NCBI GenBank assembly: GCA_033032175.1
Contig: CM065328.1
Span: 11,656,690-11,720,689, forward strand
DNA: 64,000 nt
Origin: Saturnia japonica
Taxonomy: Eukaryota > Arthropoda > Insecta > Lepidoptera > Saturniidae
Reading direction: 5' to 3'
The notes below the pieces were generated by a model. The model was not told the origin of the DNA. It searched no databases and worked only from the letters and a program-made list of their open reading frames with translations. Below are positions 44,601 to 51,089 of the stretch, in pieces. The translations under genes and the position numbers were made by a program. Each line of letters begins with the position of its first letter. Position 1 is the stretch's first letter.

Positions 44601-47049
44601 GTTTGACTTACGATGAATTTAATGTGATGAGAAACATTTATTTCTTCAACCACATTACATTGGGATACAATTTAAATTCCTTTTTTTACATCTTATTACT
44701 TTTTTAATAGTGTATCAAGTAATTCACTAGGTACTTAATTTATTATCCATATTTTAAAACCCTAGAACGAGCCGTATTAATATTTTTACACGAGTACTTC
44801 AATTATGGAAGATTATGATTTTAGCAGGCTACATACAGACAGGTATGAATGTTCACCTATTCCCTCATATCATATAAAATAATTACTAAAACGTGACAAA
44901 TGATGTATCGTTAGAAGCACCTTGACCTGGTAGTTTATGTGACGTTACACTGAATTCAATATGACACTCTCTAGAGCACATTAAGTCCTACTTATTTTTG
45001 TAATGTGCCGTGTTCGGTTTCAAATGAAAGGGCTTAATCAGCACATTTCAAGAATATAGTTTATAATTTTCAGATCACGATATCCTCGAAAGGTCTAAAA
45101 ACAGAATACGCTGCCTCTTGCGTGATGACGCATTGATGCATTCTTACTCATGAGAGTAAAACTGAACATTATTCAGTTTCGATATTTGCCTTTATAACCA
45201 GGTACCACAATAGTAGGATGATCAACTACGATGTCGAGCGCGGCATCAACGTAACGACAGACCCTATCCAGAGATTGTCAGATCTTCTCATACCTGCTGC
45301 GAGCGTCTCTCATGCTGGGAACTACACCTGCGTGCCAAACAACGCGGTACCAGCGAGCATATTCGTCCATATATTCAACGGTAAATTAGATAAAAGTTAA
45401 ACAAAACTAACAAATCGTTGGTTTAGTTGTAGATACGAGTCATTAAAATTGATCGTTAAATTTCGTTAGATTAGTCAATTGATTTCAATCATCTATCTAA
45501 CAACTGGTTTTGTTACTGACGATAGATAATATATATATTGATAAACTTTAGCATTTCAATAACGTATCTTTGGATAGTTAGTTCATACAAAAGCTTATCA
45601 ATTGACATATCTTTCTATCTTCTCTAGTAAAAACAGTGGTTAGATAGATTATTGAAAATTGCCGTAAATCCTATCCTACAATAACTGCTTACTTGATTAT
45701 ACTCACGCCCTTCTCAATATATAGAAAATAAAAACAGGATAGTGGAAGGTAGAAAGGATCAATAAAAAGAAGTACCTCAATATTCTATATAAGTAAATCC
45801 ATAAAGTTGCCAATAAGATTTTATTGAATAAATTTTCTGGTTTTACAAATTAAGAAAAACAATCTGCGAGTATTTGAGGACAACGTCCTAAACTATACCG
45901 CGCTAAGCCGCAGCGTATATCTAGAACTCATTAACATTGCACTGTCCAAGTAGGTACGTTAAGACTTTAAAACGTCCACCTTATTAGAAATTTATTTCTT
46001 TGAGTTACAATGTGAGTAGAGTCGCTTACATTGCTTGTGTTTGCTGTTAACAATTTCATAACTGTAGTTTCTGTTAATTTAATGAGTATTCTTTATATAA
46101 CTCCGCATCTTTTCTTACCAATACGTCAATTTTTGAAGTTATGACAAATAATTTCAAAGTAACTCTCACACGTAATTAGATTTTGTATACATCTATCCTC
46201 ATTACTAATGGATCTTGTAATATATTTCCATTTGACTGTAAATTCCTAATTAAGCCTAATTAATGTCCATTATGTTAATTGCTAAAGCTTAAATTTATTT
46301 CATGGTAAGACAGCTTTAATACCTTACATCGAAAGACTTTCATGAAATTAGAGTGATGTCTACTTTAAGTTTGTTATTTGTGTCAAAGCGCTTATTAATT
46401 TTAATTTTATTAGATCCTGGGATTTTTTGTGCAATTTAGTTCTAAAGATATTTGACTCAATCGATGACCGCAATGCAAGTTAGACTTCCAATAGTGGCCC
46501 TATTAATACAACTTTTAATTGAATACTGACTACAATGGATACTGCTTTTATTTTATGAAATGCTTTCGTATCAATGAATTACACTATAAATATTGTGACT
46601 GTAAGGAAGTTTAATTAATTTCCCTCATATTAAAAACCACGTTCACTGATATGAAATAATTTAACAATTGTAGGTTTGTAGATTTTTTGATAACAGCCTT
46701 TCTTTTTTACCTATCTGTTATTAAACTTATGTTGGGGATTTATAACTGGTATAAATTTTGAAATCCTATTTAAGTGGACATGGCTTGTTTTTGGACCATA
46801 AAATCTATTGTTGAACGGTCTATTAGCATCAATTCTTAACTAAGACTTCTTAGCCTAGCCTACCACTTCCCAAATATATTTATTTTGTTTTTTAAAGAAC
46901 CTAATAAGATTAATATCTAAGGATTAATATAAAATAATTGTCTTACAGGTGAAAATCCAGCAGCTATGCAATCCTCATCAACAAGTTACAGTCTTCATTT
47001 TCAAGGTTTCTTTCTATCAGTACTCATACTAAATGTTTTACTGCGGTGA
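14529..47049 (+). CDS. dpr: Dpr-family two-Ig cell-surface protein (Dpr13-like), seven coding exons
   Basis: Coding exons are 14529-14601, 22506-22705, 30615-30716, 31135-31243, 43579-43690, 45202-45380 and 46949-47049. They total 876 nt (291 residues plus stop), with GT/AG boundaries and matching phases. Seen: a signal peptide at about residues 1-21 (hydrophobic core CVVFLLIH); Ig1 with C82, W94 and C144 (DAGIYEC); Ig2 with C185, W199 and C242 (HAGNYTC); N-glycosylation sequons at NNT (66), NVT (215) and NYT (239); a conserved NPAAMQ stretch; and a hydrophobic C-terminus [13 protein letters not shown]. Known of the family: Dpr proteins sit on insect neuron surfaces and bind DIP partners through Ig1 to specify synaptic connections. 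The [15 protein letters not shown] segment suggests Dpr13 among the paralogues, from memory. The tail suits a GPI anchor (inference). Introns are about 7.9, 7.9, 0.4, 12.3, 1.5 and 1.6 kb. Confidence 0.93.
14981..16083 (-). pseudogene. mariner transposase pseudogene 1
   Basis: It begins at ATG 16083 (MSKSNEEIQ) and reads a mariner helix-turn-helix region ([20 protein letters not shown], then [12 protein letters not shown]). The C-terminal catalytic part has [12 protein letters not shown] and [17 protein letters not shown]. The two visible aspartates (HHDN and APLD) are separated by 34 residues, as in DD34D mariners. The C-terminus ([13 protein letters not shown]) is visible near 15000. It is broken by frameshifts and stops, including TAG in place of a tryptophan near 15428, and an A run at 15540. 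It sits antisense in dpr intron 1. Terminal repeats were not resolved. Confidence 0.88.
16100..16645. other. No recognisable feature apart from an AAT run
   Basis: Very AT-rich sequence with an (AAT)n microsatellite near 16438-16452. Part of the mariner 5' end probably lies within the first 150 bp. Confidence 0.35.
16650..16815 (-). mobile_element. SINE family C fragment
   Basis: ACAGTTCGCCTGAGATTTTT and the GGTCCCATGTAATAGG block match the body of the tRNA-headed copy at 54785-55012. The tRNA head is absent here. The ORF at 16617-16850 is a by-product of this repeat. Confidence 0.55.
16850..18126. other. Unassigned intronic DNA with a GC-rich patch
   Basis: Mostly AT-rich. At 17466-17500 a GTGCGACGCGACGGTGGCGC segment stands out in composition, and another short GC-rich run lies at 18080-18112. 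I cannot assign either. Confidence 0.3.
18127..18525 (-). mobile_element. Helitron-like element H (inverted), copy in intron 1
   Basis: It runs from a CTAG at 18127-18130 to ...AATAGA at 18525, the complement of a TCTATT start. It shares the GCTGTTATTTTGACATT block near the 5' end with the copy at 21716-22250. The middle is diverged and contains a T run. Confidence 0.55.
18535..18830 (+). repeat. Dispersed repeat family F, copy 1
   Basis: Landmarks are TTTCATGGTGACTGCTCCAC, GTTGTTATAACC-TTTTTCAATG and CAAACAAACAAACC. Another copy begins at about 59095 and is interrupted by the mariner at 59243-60360. Family identity is unknown. Confidence 0.5.
18885..19160. repeat. Diverged relative of the Helitron-like family
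   Basis: GCTATGCCCGTGGTTCCG and ATCGGTCTAACCGTTTTTGA resemble the element H landmarks. A second GTGCCCGTGGCTCCGCGCG occurs at 19159. The copies are too diverged to bound. Confidence 0.4.
19165..20060. other. No recognisable feature
   Basis: AT-rich intron sequence. A short (GTAC)n run lies at 19790-19803, and a GACTCCCTCTCTTTACG-like trace at about 19966 recalls the LINE 3' UTR but is too short to call. Confidence 0.35.
20062..20315 (+). repeat. Dispersed repeat family B, copy 2
   Basis: It aligns with 50-305 across AAAAAGGAAACAAA, CCCAGACGTCGTACTTA and CGCTCGAAAAACATAACC. It is directly followed at about 20320 by TTCTTCTCGATGACTGG-like LINE 3' UTR sequence. Confidence 0.75.
20325..20405 (+). 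repeat. CR1-like LINE 3' UTR tail fragment
   Basis: CTCTTCTCGATGACTGGCAT, then GGTGTTTTATTAAGCC, AATTAAATAAAATATTTTTG matches the end of the LINE copy at 26038-26140. Only about 80 bp remains. Confidence 0.55.
20450..21700. other. Unassigned intronic DNA with short tandem AT repeats
   Basis: Three imperfect copies of an AATTATATACCC-type unit occur at about 20690-20745. A mildly CpG-rich stretch at 20820-20905 contains GTGACGCGAAGTCAC. The ORF on the minus strand at 21048-21323 has no known motif. Confidence 0.35.
21716..22250 (+). mobile_element. Non-autonomous Helitron-like element H, copy 2
   Basis: It starts with TCTATACAATTAATGAAATT after an A, like copy 1, and ends in GAGCACAGCTAG. 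The following base is A instead of T. About 535 bp, no coding capacity. Its close match to 5584-6103 over the whole length makes these two the best pair for defining the family ends. Confidence 0.65.
22260..22463 (+). pseudogene. LINE C-terminal remnant abutting dpr exon 2
   Basis: It contains ATGTTCCTTCCCTCTTACGT-like coding for [13 protein letters not shown], then the GGTGGTCAACGTTGTTTTTG block shared with 8835-8860. It ends about 40 bp before the exon 2 acceptor. Confidence 0.5.
22506..22705 (+). CDS. dpr: dpr exon 2: linker and first half of Ig1
   Basis: Acceptor TTTTTTCCAACAG precedes 22506 and donor GTAAGT begins at 22706. It encodes residues 25-91: a Ser/Pro-rich linker, then [10 protein letters not shown] and the first Ig1 cysteine in [14 protein letters not shown]. 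It enters in phase 1 and leaves in phase 0. The Ser/Pro linker is less conserved in the family than the Ig part. Confidence 0.92.
22740..23790. other. Intron 2 sequence without recognised features
   Basis: AT-rich, with several A and T runs. No exon or RNA gene is visible. The LINE body probably begins near the end of this stretch. Confidence 0.4.
23800..26150 (+). mobile_element. CR1/jockey-type non-LTR retrotransposon, 5'-truncated
   Basis: The copy contains most of the second ORF, a short 3' UTR and a tail of (GATTTT)n repeats near 26130-26150. A microsatellite-like tail in place of poly(A) fits CR1-type elements. ORF1 and most of the endonuclease are missing, as expected for 5' truncation. 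It lies in sense orientation inside dpr intron 2. Tails of the same family occur at 2700, 4535, 12105, 20325, 29632, 37400 and 43760. Confidence 0.85.
23880..25928 (+). pseudogene. LINE reverse transcriptase pseudogene
   Basis: Two open segments, 23907-24491 and about 24612-25928, belong to one protein separated by a frame break near 24485-24610. The first covers the region before the polymerase domain. The second reads [18 protein letters not shown], then [21 protein letters not shown] and the catalytic FADDTSL (residues 144-150 counted from M at 24666). A C-terminal domain then ends in [17 protein letters not shown]. The reverse transcriptase core residues are intact, so the break is probably recent relative to the other fragments. 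It may be jockey- or CR1-clade; the tail favours CR1. Confidence 0.9.
26160..26496 (-). repeat. Dispersed repeat family E, copy 2 (inverted)
   Basis: It ends with GGAAGTCGGTTAAAAA, and its reverse complement aligns with 54611-54772 and 1555-1800. Both strands carry ORFs across most of it (26158-26439 minus, 26216-26416 plus). The minus-strand product is hydrophobic and unfamiliar. Confidence 0.6.
26500..27435. other. Intron 2 sequence; one weak tRNA-like segment
   Basis: At 26606-26625 TTGGCCTAGCGGTGTGACGA resembles a tRNA D-arm and A box, and CTACGAGTCCCG follows at about 26657, but no cloverleaf can be closed. GGTACGAGTCCCG also occurs at 16259. The rest is AT-rich without features. Confidence 0.3.
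27450..27760 (+). pseudogene. LINE ORF2 C-terminal remnant
   Basis: The frame at 27456-27677 reads [19 protein letters not shown] and ends in [17 protein letters not shown]. This is the C-terminal pattern of an insect LINE, also seen at 60581-60802. A short A run follows at 27738. The upstream part of the element is missing. Confidence 0.65.
27965..28120 (+). mobile_element. SINE-like repeat family M, copy 2
   Basis: GCAGCCAAATAATCTTGTG, TCCCTGCGGTGAGTAGAG and the GCTACAAGCGTCC block match the other family M copies. The head is degraded and the 3' end is missing. Confidence 0.6.
28225..28509 (+). CDS. Unrecognised 94-residue ORF with an N-terminal membrane segment
   Basis: From ATG 28225 the ORF encodes a basic start (MYKRLLQ), a hydrophobic stretch of about 15 residues ([15 protein letters not shown]) and a mixed soluble part ending PTFLRV. 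AATAAA lies at 28540-28545, 31 nt after the stop, and a TATATTATAAAAA run lies upstream at about 28118. The frame is also open upstream of the ATG to 28183. It sits in dpr intron 2 between a SINE-like repeat and repeat B. I do not recognise the protein. A small membrane protein, a retrocopy of a small gene, or chance are all possible. Confidence 0.35.
   Translation: MYKRLLQNSIVIAGVLIGWFVTYHCHMSPSNFDLKDRGLHIRITSGNKKLILYTLLKSVLIDLKHHQYMEADFYANQFKFPHVDLANLPTFLRV
28938..29168 (+). repeat. Dispersed repeat family B, copy 3
   Basis: It starts AAAAAGGATACAAAAAACCC and includes TCCCAGACTTCGTTCTTA and CTGAAATCCATCAAGCCGTT. The opposing ORFs at 29034-29258 and 29065-29295 are by-products. Confidence 0.7.
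29632..30078 (+). pseudogene. CR1-like LINE 3' fragment, copy in intron 2
   Basis: It matches the last 90 codons and the 3' UTR of the LINE at 25670-26120, including [54 protein letters not shown] and TTGAATAAAG. Point stops and small indels disrupt the frame. Confidence 0.8.
30079..30614. other. dpr: End of dpr intron 2
   Basis: No feature other than the polypyrimidine-poor acceptor region before exon 3. Confidence 0.4.
30615..30716 (+). CDS. dpr: dpr exon 3: middle of Ig1
   Basis: Acceptor GTTGTTCTAG ends at 30614 and donor GTAAAA begins at 30717. It encodes [15 protein letters not shown] through LQHSE (residues 92-125), including the core tryptophan of Ig1. This segment is the strongest family signature in the window. 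Confidence 0.95.
31135..31243 (+). CDS. dpr: dpr exon 4: end of Ig1
   Basis: Acceptor AATATCACAG ends at 31134 and donor GTAAGT begins at 31244. It encodes [19 protein letters not shown] and then the [15 protein letters not shown] strand (residues 126-161). It carries the second Ig1 cysteine, C144. It enters in phase 0 and leaves in phase 1. Confidence 0.95.
31260..31875. other. Start of dpr intron 4 without recognised features
   Basis: AT-rich. A purine-rich run (GAAGAAGAAAGAAAGAAA type) lies at about 31768-31822. CAAACAAACACAAAACAACT at 31308 resembles the tail of repeat family F. Confidence 0.35.
31879..32273 (+). mobile_element. Second Helitron-like family, copy 1
   Basis: It starts TCCTACTATAATAAATC after an A and ends GTCGTGGGTACCAGCTAG before a T. 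ACTCAAAAACGGCTAAACGG and ACACATAGGGTACTTTTTAT are blocks common in Lepidoptera repeats of this type. An internal imperfect duplication (CCCATCTATGATTTTCTTTT and CCCATCTATCATTTTCTTTT) spans about 32070-32230. A terminal trace of the same family (GACGAAGTCGCAGGTATCAA then CTAG) lies at 36814-36837. Confidence 0.55.
32527..32952 (-). mobile_element. Helitron-like element H (inverted) in intron 4
   Basis: It runs from CTAG at 32527-32530 (followed by CTGTGCCCATGGCTTCGCTC) to TTAATTGTATAGA at 32952. It includes GAGATTACCCGGAACAAAG and a (CAGA)n run. An A precedes the CTAG on the plus strand, which gives the expected T after the 3' end. Confidence 0.6.
33100..34490. other. Intron 4 sequence without recognised features
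   Basis: Mostly AT-rich. ORF 33465-33650 and the less AT-rich patch at 33680-33830 match nothing I know. Confidence 0.35.
34496..34550. repeat. GC-rich perfect-type hairpin
   Basis: GCGGCGCGGCGCTGGGTAC at 34496-34514 pairs with GTACCGCTGCGCCGCGCCGC at 34531-34550 across a 16-nt loop. It stands in an AT-rich intron about 70 bp upstream of the pogo element. It could be the remains of a foldback element or a structured RNA. Confidence 0.7.
34619..36753 (+). mobile_element. pogo/Tigger-type DNA transposon, nearly full length
   Basis: The 5' end CAGTCAAAATC...CGACATCG at 34619 and the inverted 3' end at about 36724-36753 (complement CAGTCAAAATC...CGACATCG) form imperfect terminal inverted repeats. 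Each end is flanked by TA (34617-34618 and 36754-36755), the target duplication used by this superfamily. Total about 2.1 kb, typical of pogo/Tigger elements. It lies in sense orientation in dpr intron 4. Confidence 0.85.
35041..36566 (+). pseudogene. pogo-type transposase pseudogene (CENP-B-like HTH plus DDE)
   Basis: It starts at ATG 35041 ([20 protein letters not shown]). Domains: an N-terminal pogo-type helix-turn-helix ([17 protein letters not shown]), a CENP-B-type second DNA-binding domain ([27 protein letters not shown]), then the DDE region ([27 protein letters not shown]). Two in-frame TAA stops, at 35560 (where a tyrosine codon would be expected) and 35953 (glutamine expected), plus a frame change near 35980-36000, inactivate it. 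The acidic C-terminus (36000-36566) is intact in its own frame and ends [13 protein letters not shown]. Upstream in-frame sequence from 34978 is probably not translated. Confidence 0.9.
36850..37390. other. Intron 4 sequence without recognised features
   Basis: AT-rich; the minus-strand ORF at 37027-37248 has no motif I recognise. Confidence 0.35.
37395..37480 (+). repeat. CR1-like LINE 3' trace
   Basis: AAGGAACTGTCAAAACATTATTATAGTGTGGACATTATGTAAATGACAGTG aligns with the end of the LINE coding region at 25868-25920. Only about 80 bp. Confidence 0.5.
37652..37911 (+). repeat. 130-bp tandem duplication
   Basis: Unit 1 (37652-37781) and unit 2 (37782-37911) each begin GGACTGAAAATTGTGAAG and end ACCAACTCACA. 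They differ at only about two positions by eye, so the duplication is recent. Confidence 0.9.
37930..38160. other. GC-rich island with minus-strand ORFs
   Basis: CpG-rich sequence including GGGGGCGGGGTGGCGCAG and GCCCCCGCACATACG, which can pair in part. Two overlapping minus-strand ORFs (37876-38142, 37964-38173) have no known motif. It may be part of an LTR or other GC-rich mobile element. Confidence 0.35.
38295..38582 (+). CDS. Unrecognised 95-residue ORF
   Basis: [15 protein letters not shown]... to ...[25 protein letters not shown] at 38371 falls inside the ORF and looks more like a promoter TATA element than coding sequence. It adjoins the GC-rich island at 37930-38160. I do not recognise the product, and coding is doubtful. 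Confidence 0.15.
   Translation: MVRRSVAVFIKGSQSVGSCFSELLVCCIKLRKVFNAVLAYLIETHIVLFEYSILSKSYEFTNPSFIALRGIFMRSKTEHVQRLRLAQILKYKLQS
38650..41900. other. Long intron 4 stretch without recognised features
   Basis: AT-rich throughout, with short C-rich runs at 39085-39145 and a GC patch at 39760-39800 (GTGCGGGCGGGGTCGGACTG). I found no exon, RNA gene or repeat copy that I can bound. Confidence 0.35.
41905..42445 (+). pseudogene. LINE ORF2 C-terminal remnant with poly(A)-like tail
   Basis: It reads [10 protein letters not shown], stop, [59 protein letters not shown] and [20 protein letters not shown]. This is the C-terminal domain found in many insect LINE proteins. At least two stops interrupt it. 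It is less AT-rich than its surroundings and ends with an A run near 42441. It belongs to a different family from the CR1-like copy in intron 2. Confidence 0.8.
42450..43195. other. Intron 4 sequence without recognised features
   Basis: AT-rich; CAAGGCAAGG and similar short repeats occur at 42848-42890. Confidence 0.35.
43228..43445 (-). repeat. Possible dispersed repeat upstream of exon 5
   Basis: TTTTTGAAGCGAAAACTTCTT and GGGGTACCTATTATGAGTTC recall a repeat seen in other lepidopteran introns (from memory), but no second copy occurs in this window. The minus-strand ORF 43231-43440 is probably not a gene. Confidence 0.3.
43579..43690 (+). CDS. dpr: dpr exon 5: first half of Ig2
   Basis: Acceptor TTTTTTGTCCACAG ends at 43578. 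The exon encodes [20 protein letters not shown] through VFW (residues 162-199), with cysteine C185. It ends in TG, and the next exon supplies the last G of the tryptophan codon. The donor is GTATTT at 43691, weaker than the others. This exon does not form a long ORF by itself because its frame is closed on both sides. Confidence 0.92.
43760..43990 (+). pseudogene. CR1-like LINE 3' fragment after exon 5
   Basis: [37 protein letters not shown] and a GTGGTTTTGAATGAAATCAA tail match the LINE at 25740-25870 and its tail. It starts only about 70 bp after the exon 5 donor. Confidence 0.7.
43995..45195. other. Intron 5 sequence without recognised features
   Basis: AT-rich, no feature beyond the splice sites. 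Confidence 0.4.
45202..45380 (+). CDS. dpr: dpr exon 6: second half of Ig2
   Basis: Acceptor TTTATAACCAG ends at 45201 and donor GTAAAT begins at 45381. It encodes residues 200-258, including [19 protein letters not shown], the second Ig2 cysteine in GNYTC, and the last beta strand ASIFVHIFN. It enters in phase 2 and leaves in phase 1. Confidence 0.95.
45385..46940. other. Intron 6 sequence without recognised features
   Basis: AT-rich, no feature beyond the splice sites. No repeat copy recognised. Confidence 0.4.
46949..47049 (+). CDS. dpr: dpr exon 7: C-terminal tail and stop
   Basis: Acceptor GTCTTACAG ends at 46948. It encodes the family-typical GENPAAMQ, a Ser-rich spacer, then a hydrophobic segment ([14 protein letters not shown]) and TGA at 47047-47049. 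A small-residue stretch followed by a short hydrophobic end is the layout of a GPI-anchor signal; a short membrane anchor is the alternative. Confidence 0.92.
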
Positions 47050-48950
47050 CAACAAACATTCTAACTTTATCTTAAAAGATAACCTACTTTATGTACTTGA
47101 TGGAAGATCTATTTTTGCGTGGAGTCAATTCACATCTGGAAATGATCGGTCTCCTGGGGCATTATAAAGTTTGAAGCGACTTTAAACAGGCACTTTTATC
47201 AAGTCTTGGAATGTTTGCCTTTTACTGCTAGTTAGATTTATTTTATTGTTGTTCTGTCACCTTTTTATTTATTTTTAAATGTTTTTATTTCACTTATTTT
47301 TAAACATATTTCCAGACCGTTCGTAAATCAGAATTAATACGTTTAAATTAATAACTGTTTACACCAACTTTTCACTAACTTTTATCAATGACTTCGTCCG
47401 TACGGTTTCAGTTTCATTGCAATTATAATTGTTTTTTTTTTTCATCTAATAAATTGTTTACATGTGTGAAACTGCCCAAATACTCAAAAAGATTCTTGAC
47501 TACTTAAGTGGGATAGCTAGCCAAGTATATTTATGAAACTAGCCTAACTCCGTAGGTACTTTGACAAAGTGCAATTCCACTTTGTCATTAATCCACAGCC
47601 GTTACAAAGAAAAAATTTAATCAAAATCCATTCCATCCATCCATTAGGTGTTACTCTCTAACGCATTTATAGATAGACACTATTAAAAAAATTAATTGTC
47701 TCGTAGTCTGTCAACATATCTTCTAAGGTCTAAAGAACCATTAGTAATATATATTACCTTTTCACAAAACTTTCATTCATCTGAAATACAATTACTATAA
47801 TTTTAAAAAAATCTTCTTCTGGTCAAGTGTTTATACACAATTCAGGAATTGTCAAGCGAATAATTTTTTTTCCATCTTCAAAGTTTCAAAAACGCTCTAA
47901 CAAAATGAATGCTTTTCTTGTTGAAACTGATCAGGGACTTTTTGTGACAATACTACATTATCAATTATTATTAAATGCATCTACTTACTTGTACGTACTT
48001 CAAAACTATATCTCGTTAAATGCCACCAATAATTGCCACAGTATATATTTATAAATTAGGATCTAGTCAAAAACTTCGTACAAGATATTATTAAACGATT
48101 GTCATGAAGGCCTAAATTTTGACAAGGTAAGTAATTACTTGCTACATTGTAATAATTATTACTTTAATGACATCTGTTTATAATTGCTCTAATAGACTAG
48201 AATGAACTTCGTCCACAATTACTTACACTAGAGCTATAATAACTTCATACAAATTATAAACTGGGATAAGTGCAACAATATTTTATGAACAAACATCTCA
48301 TGCGTATCATTTGTTACCTACGATGGTGTGATTAGCATTTTATTATGATTCTCACACTCCAAACGTTATATTGATTTCGTGTATATTTGTTGTTAAGTAC
48401 ATTTTATTTTCACTGGTTTTAAATTTGTCATATTTTGTTTTATTACCTAGTACTTTATAACCTAGCTATGCGATGTTAATTCTGTACGATATCTATAGGA
48501 CTCGCAAGTATAGGCTCGATTGGATAAATGACTAATGAAAATTCCACGCAAAAATAAGTCATTTTAAAACTAATATGATTAGGATGCAGTATTAATTGTA
48601 AGTATTTTTCTGTAACATGCTAAATTATTTTTTATTTTGTATAATTGTAAATACGATAAACTAAGGACATTTTTTTTTGTTTTATAATTGTAAGTCGTCA
48701 TAAAAACGTTATATAGTTAATGTTCAGTTTAAAATCAATCTCGATCATTTTGTAATGTCGTTATATATATATAGTATACGTTGTATTTAGATATATATAT
48801 ATATACTTTATTTCAATGTGGTCGTGATGTAAGATATAAAAATGTTTTGTAGTAGGAGTGCTCTAACAGATGATTACAGGAATTTGAGAAAAAATATTTT
48901 ACCGTGAAATTCTTCCGGCAGCAATTACTCATACCACGACGCATGTAGTA
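47050..48950 (+). other. dpr: dpr 3' untranslated region and downstream DNA
   Basis: No coding signal is visible. The first AATAAA downstream of the stop is at 47448-47453 and is a candidate polyadenylation site, but the sequence is AT-rich and the true 3' end cannot be fixed. A short AT dinucleotide run lies at about 48760-48806. The small ORF near 47827-48054 has no recognisable features. Confidence 0.4.
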
Positions 48951-48954
48951 TCTT

Positions 48955-49345
48955 TAACCGCCATGATAAATCCTCTCAAGCGGCAACTCAAGGCTAAATC
49001 CGTTCCCCGGATGGAGCCCTTGAGCCAAGCAGCCGCTAGCGCGATACAGTGTAACTGCATTCACCAGCTATCAACATACACACATGCACATTGCTCAGGG
49101 ACTCAGAAGCTTACAAGTTCTCTAAGGGAACTTTTTCTTTTTTTGGCTAGTTACATTTGAATTTTACGGATCGAGAATTAGTCAAATCGCAACTTATTTA
49201 CATGTATGGTAACAGCTTCAGCTGAGGTCCGGCCACTTTGCCACCTTTTAGCTGGTTGCCTCGCTTTCGCGACTGAGCTTTTTCCACGCTCGCCCCAAAC
49301 TTGGTGAAGCTCTCAAAGCCTCTATAAATGGCTCCAGGGTCCTTA
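48955..49345 (+). repeat. Dispersed repeat family D, copy 2
   Basis: It aligns with 10395-11035 through GCGCGATACAGTGTAACTGC, the GAATTAGTCAAATCGC block and CTGAGGTCCGGCCACTTTG, and lacks the palindromic insert of that copy. Confidence 0.7.
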
Positions 49346-49349
49346 AAAT

Positions 49350-50175
49350 TAACAATAGAGACAGTTCGAAATAAAAAGTATATATTTGTTCATAGTTTAA
49401 AAAAATAGCTCTTCAGTTAATAATAATAAAAAATAATTAAATCGAAATTACTTGCTGTATGTGAGTGCCTAAATATTTGGTACATCGCCGTTAATAAAAG
49501 TTTGAGCACTCCTACGCTTTGTTCCTTATTTATTTTGTGTATTTAATACGAAAATAATTATTGTTCAAAATAATAAAAGTGTTATTGTCTTTCATTTAAA
49601 ATGAATTAAATGCTCAGTGAGTTGTCACTATAGAATCAGCTATAAATGTAAATATCATTATTGTCATATTATTTGTGTTATGAGGTACGTAAAAATCATT
49701 GTTAATAAATGTAAATATATATTTATTAGTGTTAAGTGTATTATCAATATAATTGTTCATTTTTATGAGTGTTTTATTTTAGTTCATTTGTGTTAAATTA
49801 GTTCGGGCAACTCTACACTGCTTCGTCAACAACGCACTGTTACAGCCTATCGTAATATTGTCAATGCCCGTACACACCTACAGTTATGCCAGATTCTTTG
49901 ACATTCTTAGTAACTATTATATAACCTACGTAAGTAAAGTTATAGAACCTATGATCATTCTTAATAAATAGGCTGTCTGTTACGTCTGAACCAATTTTGA
50001 TGAACTTTGGTATAGAGATATTACATTGGATCTTAGAGAAAGCTATCTTTTTTGCTAAAATAAAACTTTAACCTCCGTCTTTTTTTGAAGTATGTTAAAA
50101 ACTGCATATCTATATATGTACTACTAAAAAAAAACTAATTTTAGTTTAATTAATTTTAATTAGATTATTTAAAAT
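49350..50175. other. AT-rich sequence; repeat ends only
   Basis: ACCTCCGTCTTTTTTTGAAG at 50071 resembles the terminus of repeat family E. Nothing else is recognised. Confidence 0.35.
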
Positions 50176-50179
50176 ATAG

Positions 50180-50623
50180 TGTTAGCGCGGCGGCTAAGCT
50201 ATATAGCCGAGCGCGTCAACAACGGCGGGATGGTCGCTGATAAAAGAAACTGACTGACCTGTAGCTCCTTGACCGGTGCAGACCGGGAATACGCTACGCC
50301 ACCTCGTTGATGGTCTTCAGGTTGTACAGCGCGTTCCTTGATAGGTTTTAGTGGACTGTATAGCGGGTAAATATAACTCACGACGACGTTCATGCGCCGT
50401 CCGGGCGCACGTGCACTTGATATAGCGGGGTCGTAATGTAATGCGCGATGTCAACACGCGCGCGGGTGAGCGTAGACTGTTGGTAATTACAAACAGCTGC
50501 CCAATCAGCGACGGAAAGGGGACGACAGGTAGCCGTTGAAGCGGATTGGTAAATATAAAAGAAGTGCCAATTAAGTGACGCGAACATATAGATATATACA
50601 AGACAGGGCGATGGGAAATAACA
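50180..50623. mobile_element. Candidate solo LTR, GC-rich
   Basis: The segment begins TGTTAGCGCGG and ends GGGAAATAACA, so its ends are TGTTA/TAACA inverted. ATAG stands at 50176-50179 and again at 50623-50626, a possible 4-bp target duplication (the last A is shared with the end). It is CpG-rich in an AT-rich setting, contains TATA-like strings on both strands and a near-palindrome at 50185-50215. Overlapping minus-strand ORFs show no known protein. No second LTR or internal region is present. Confidence 0.45.
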
Positions 50624-50629
50624 TAGCAA

Positions 50630-51085
50630 TAATATGTGAGATACTTTAAAAATGTCATAAAACATTTTATTATAGTAGGATATTTTCATTTGTTTCTTGA
50701 CTGAAATTAGTTGAATATTTGAATCAAGCTTAGCAAACGCATAGTCTTAATTAATTTTCAAGAAGCATCTCTCTTGCGCTCTTAAGTTAGTTTTAATATT
50801 TTTCCGTGTAGAAGAAATTCTGACTCACAGCACACAGCAATAAGTAAGGCGAGTAAATTTAGCGTAAATCGTGGGCATACTCTTCTAGATATTCAATAAG
50901 ATTTTCCCAGATTTCTATAGGACCCTTTTAAGTGTAAATTAGGGATTTTAGAATATAATCTTCCCCAAACAGAAAAAAAAACTATTTATAGTTCCGCAGT
51001 ACATTTCAAATACCATTTTCATAGCAGGAGTGTGCCCTTTTAAATTCTCAAAAACTGTCAGTGTATTCTTCTACTAAAGAATCTG
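50630..51085. other. No recognisable feature
   Basis: AT-rich sequence with no match elsewhere in the window. Confidence 0.35.
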
Positions 51086-51089
51086 TGAA

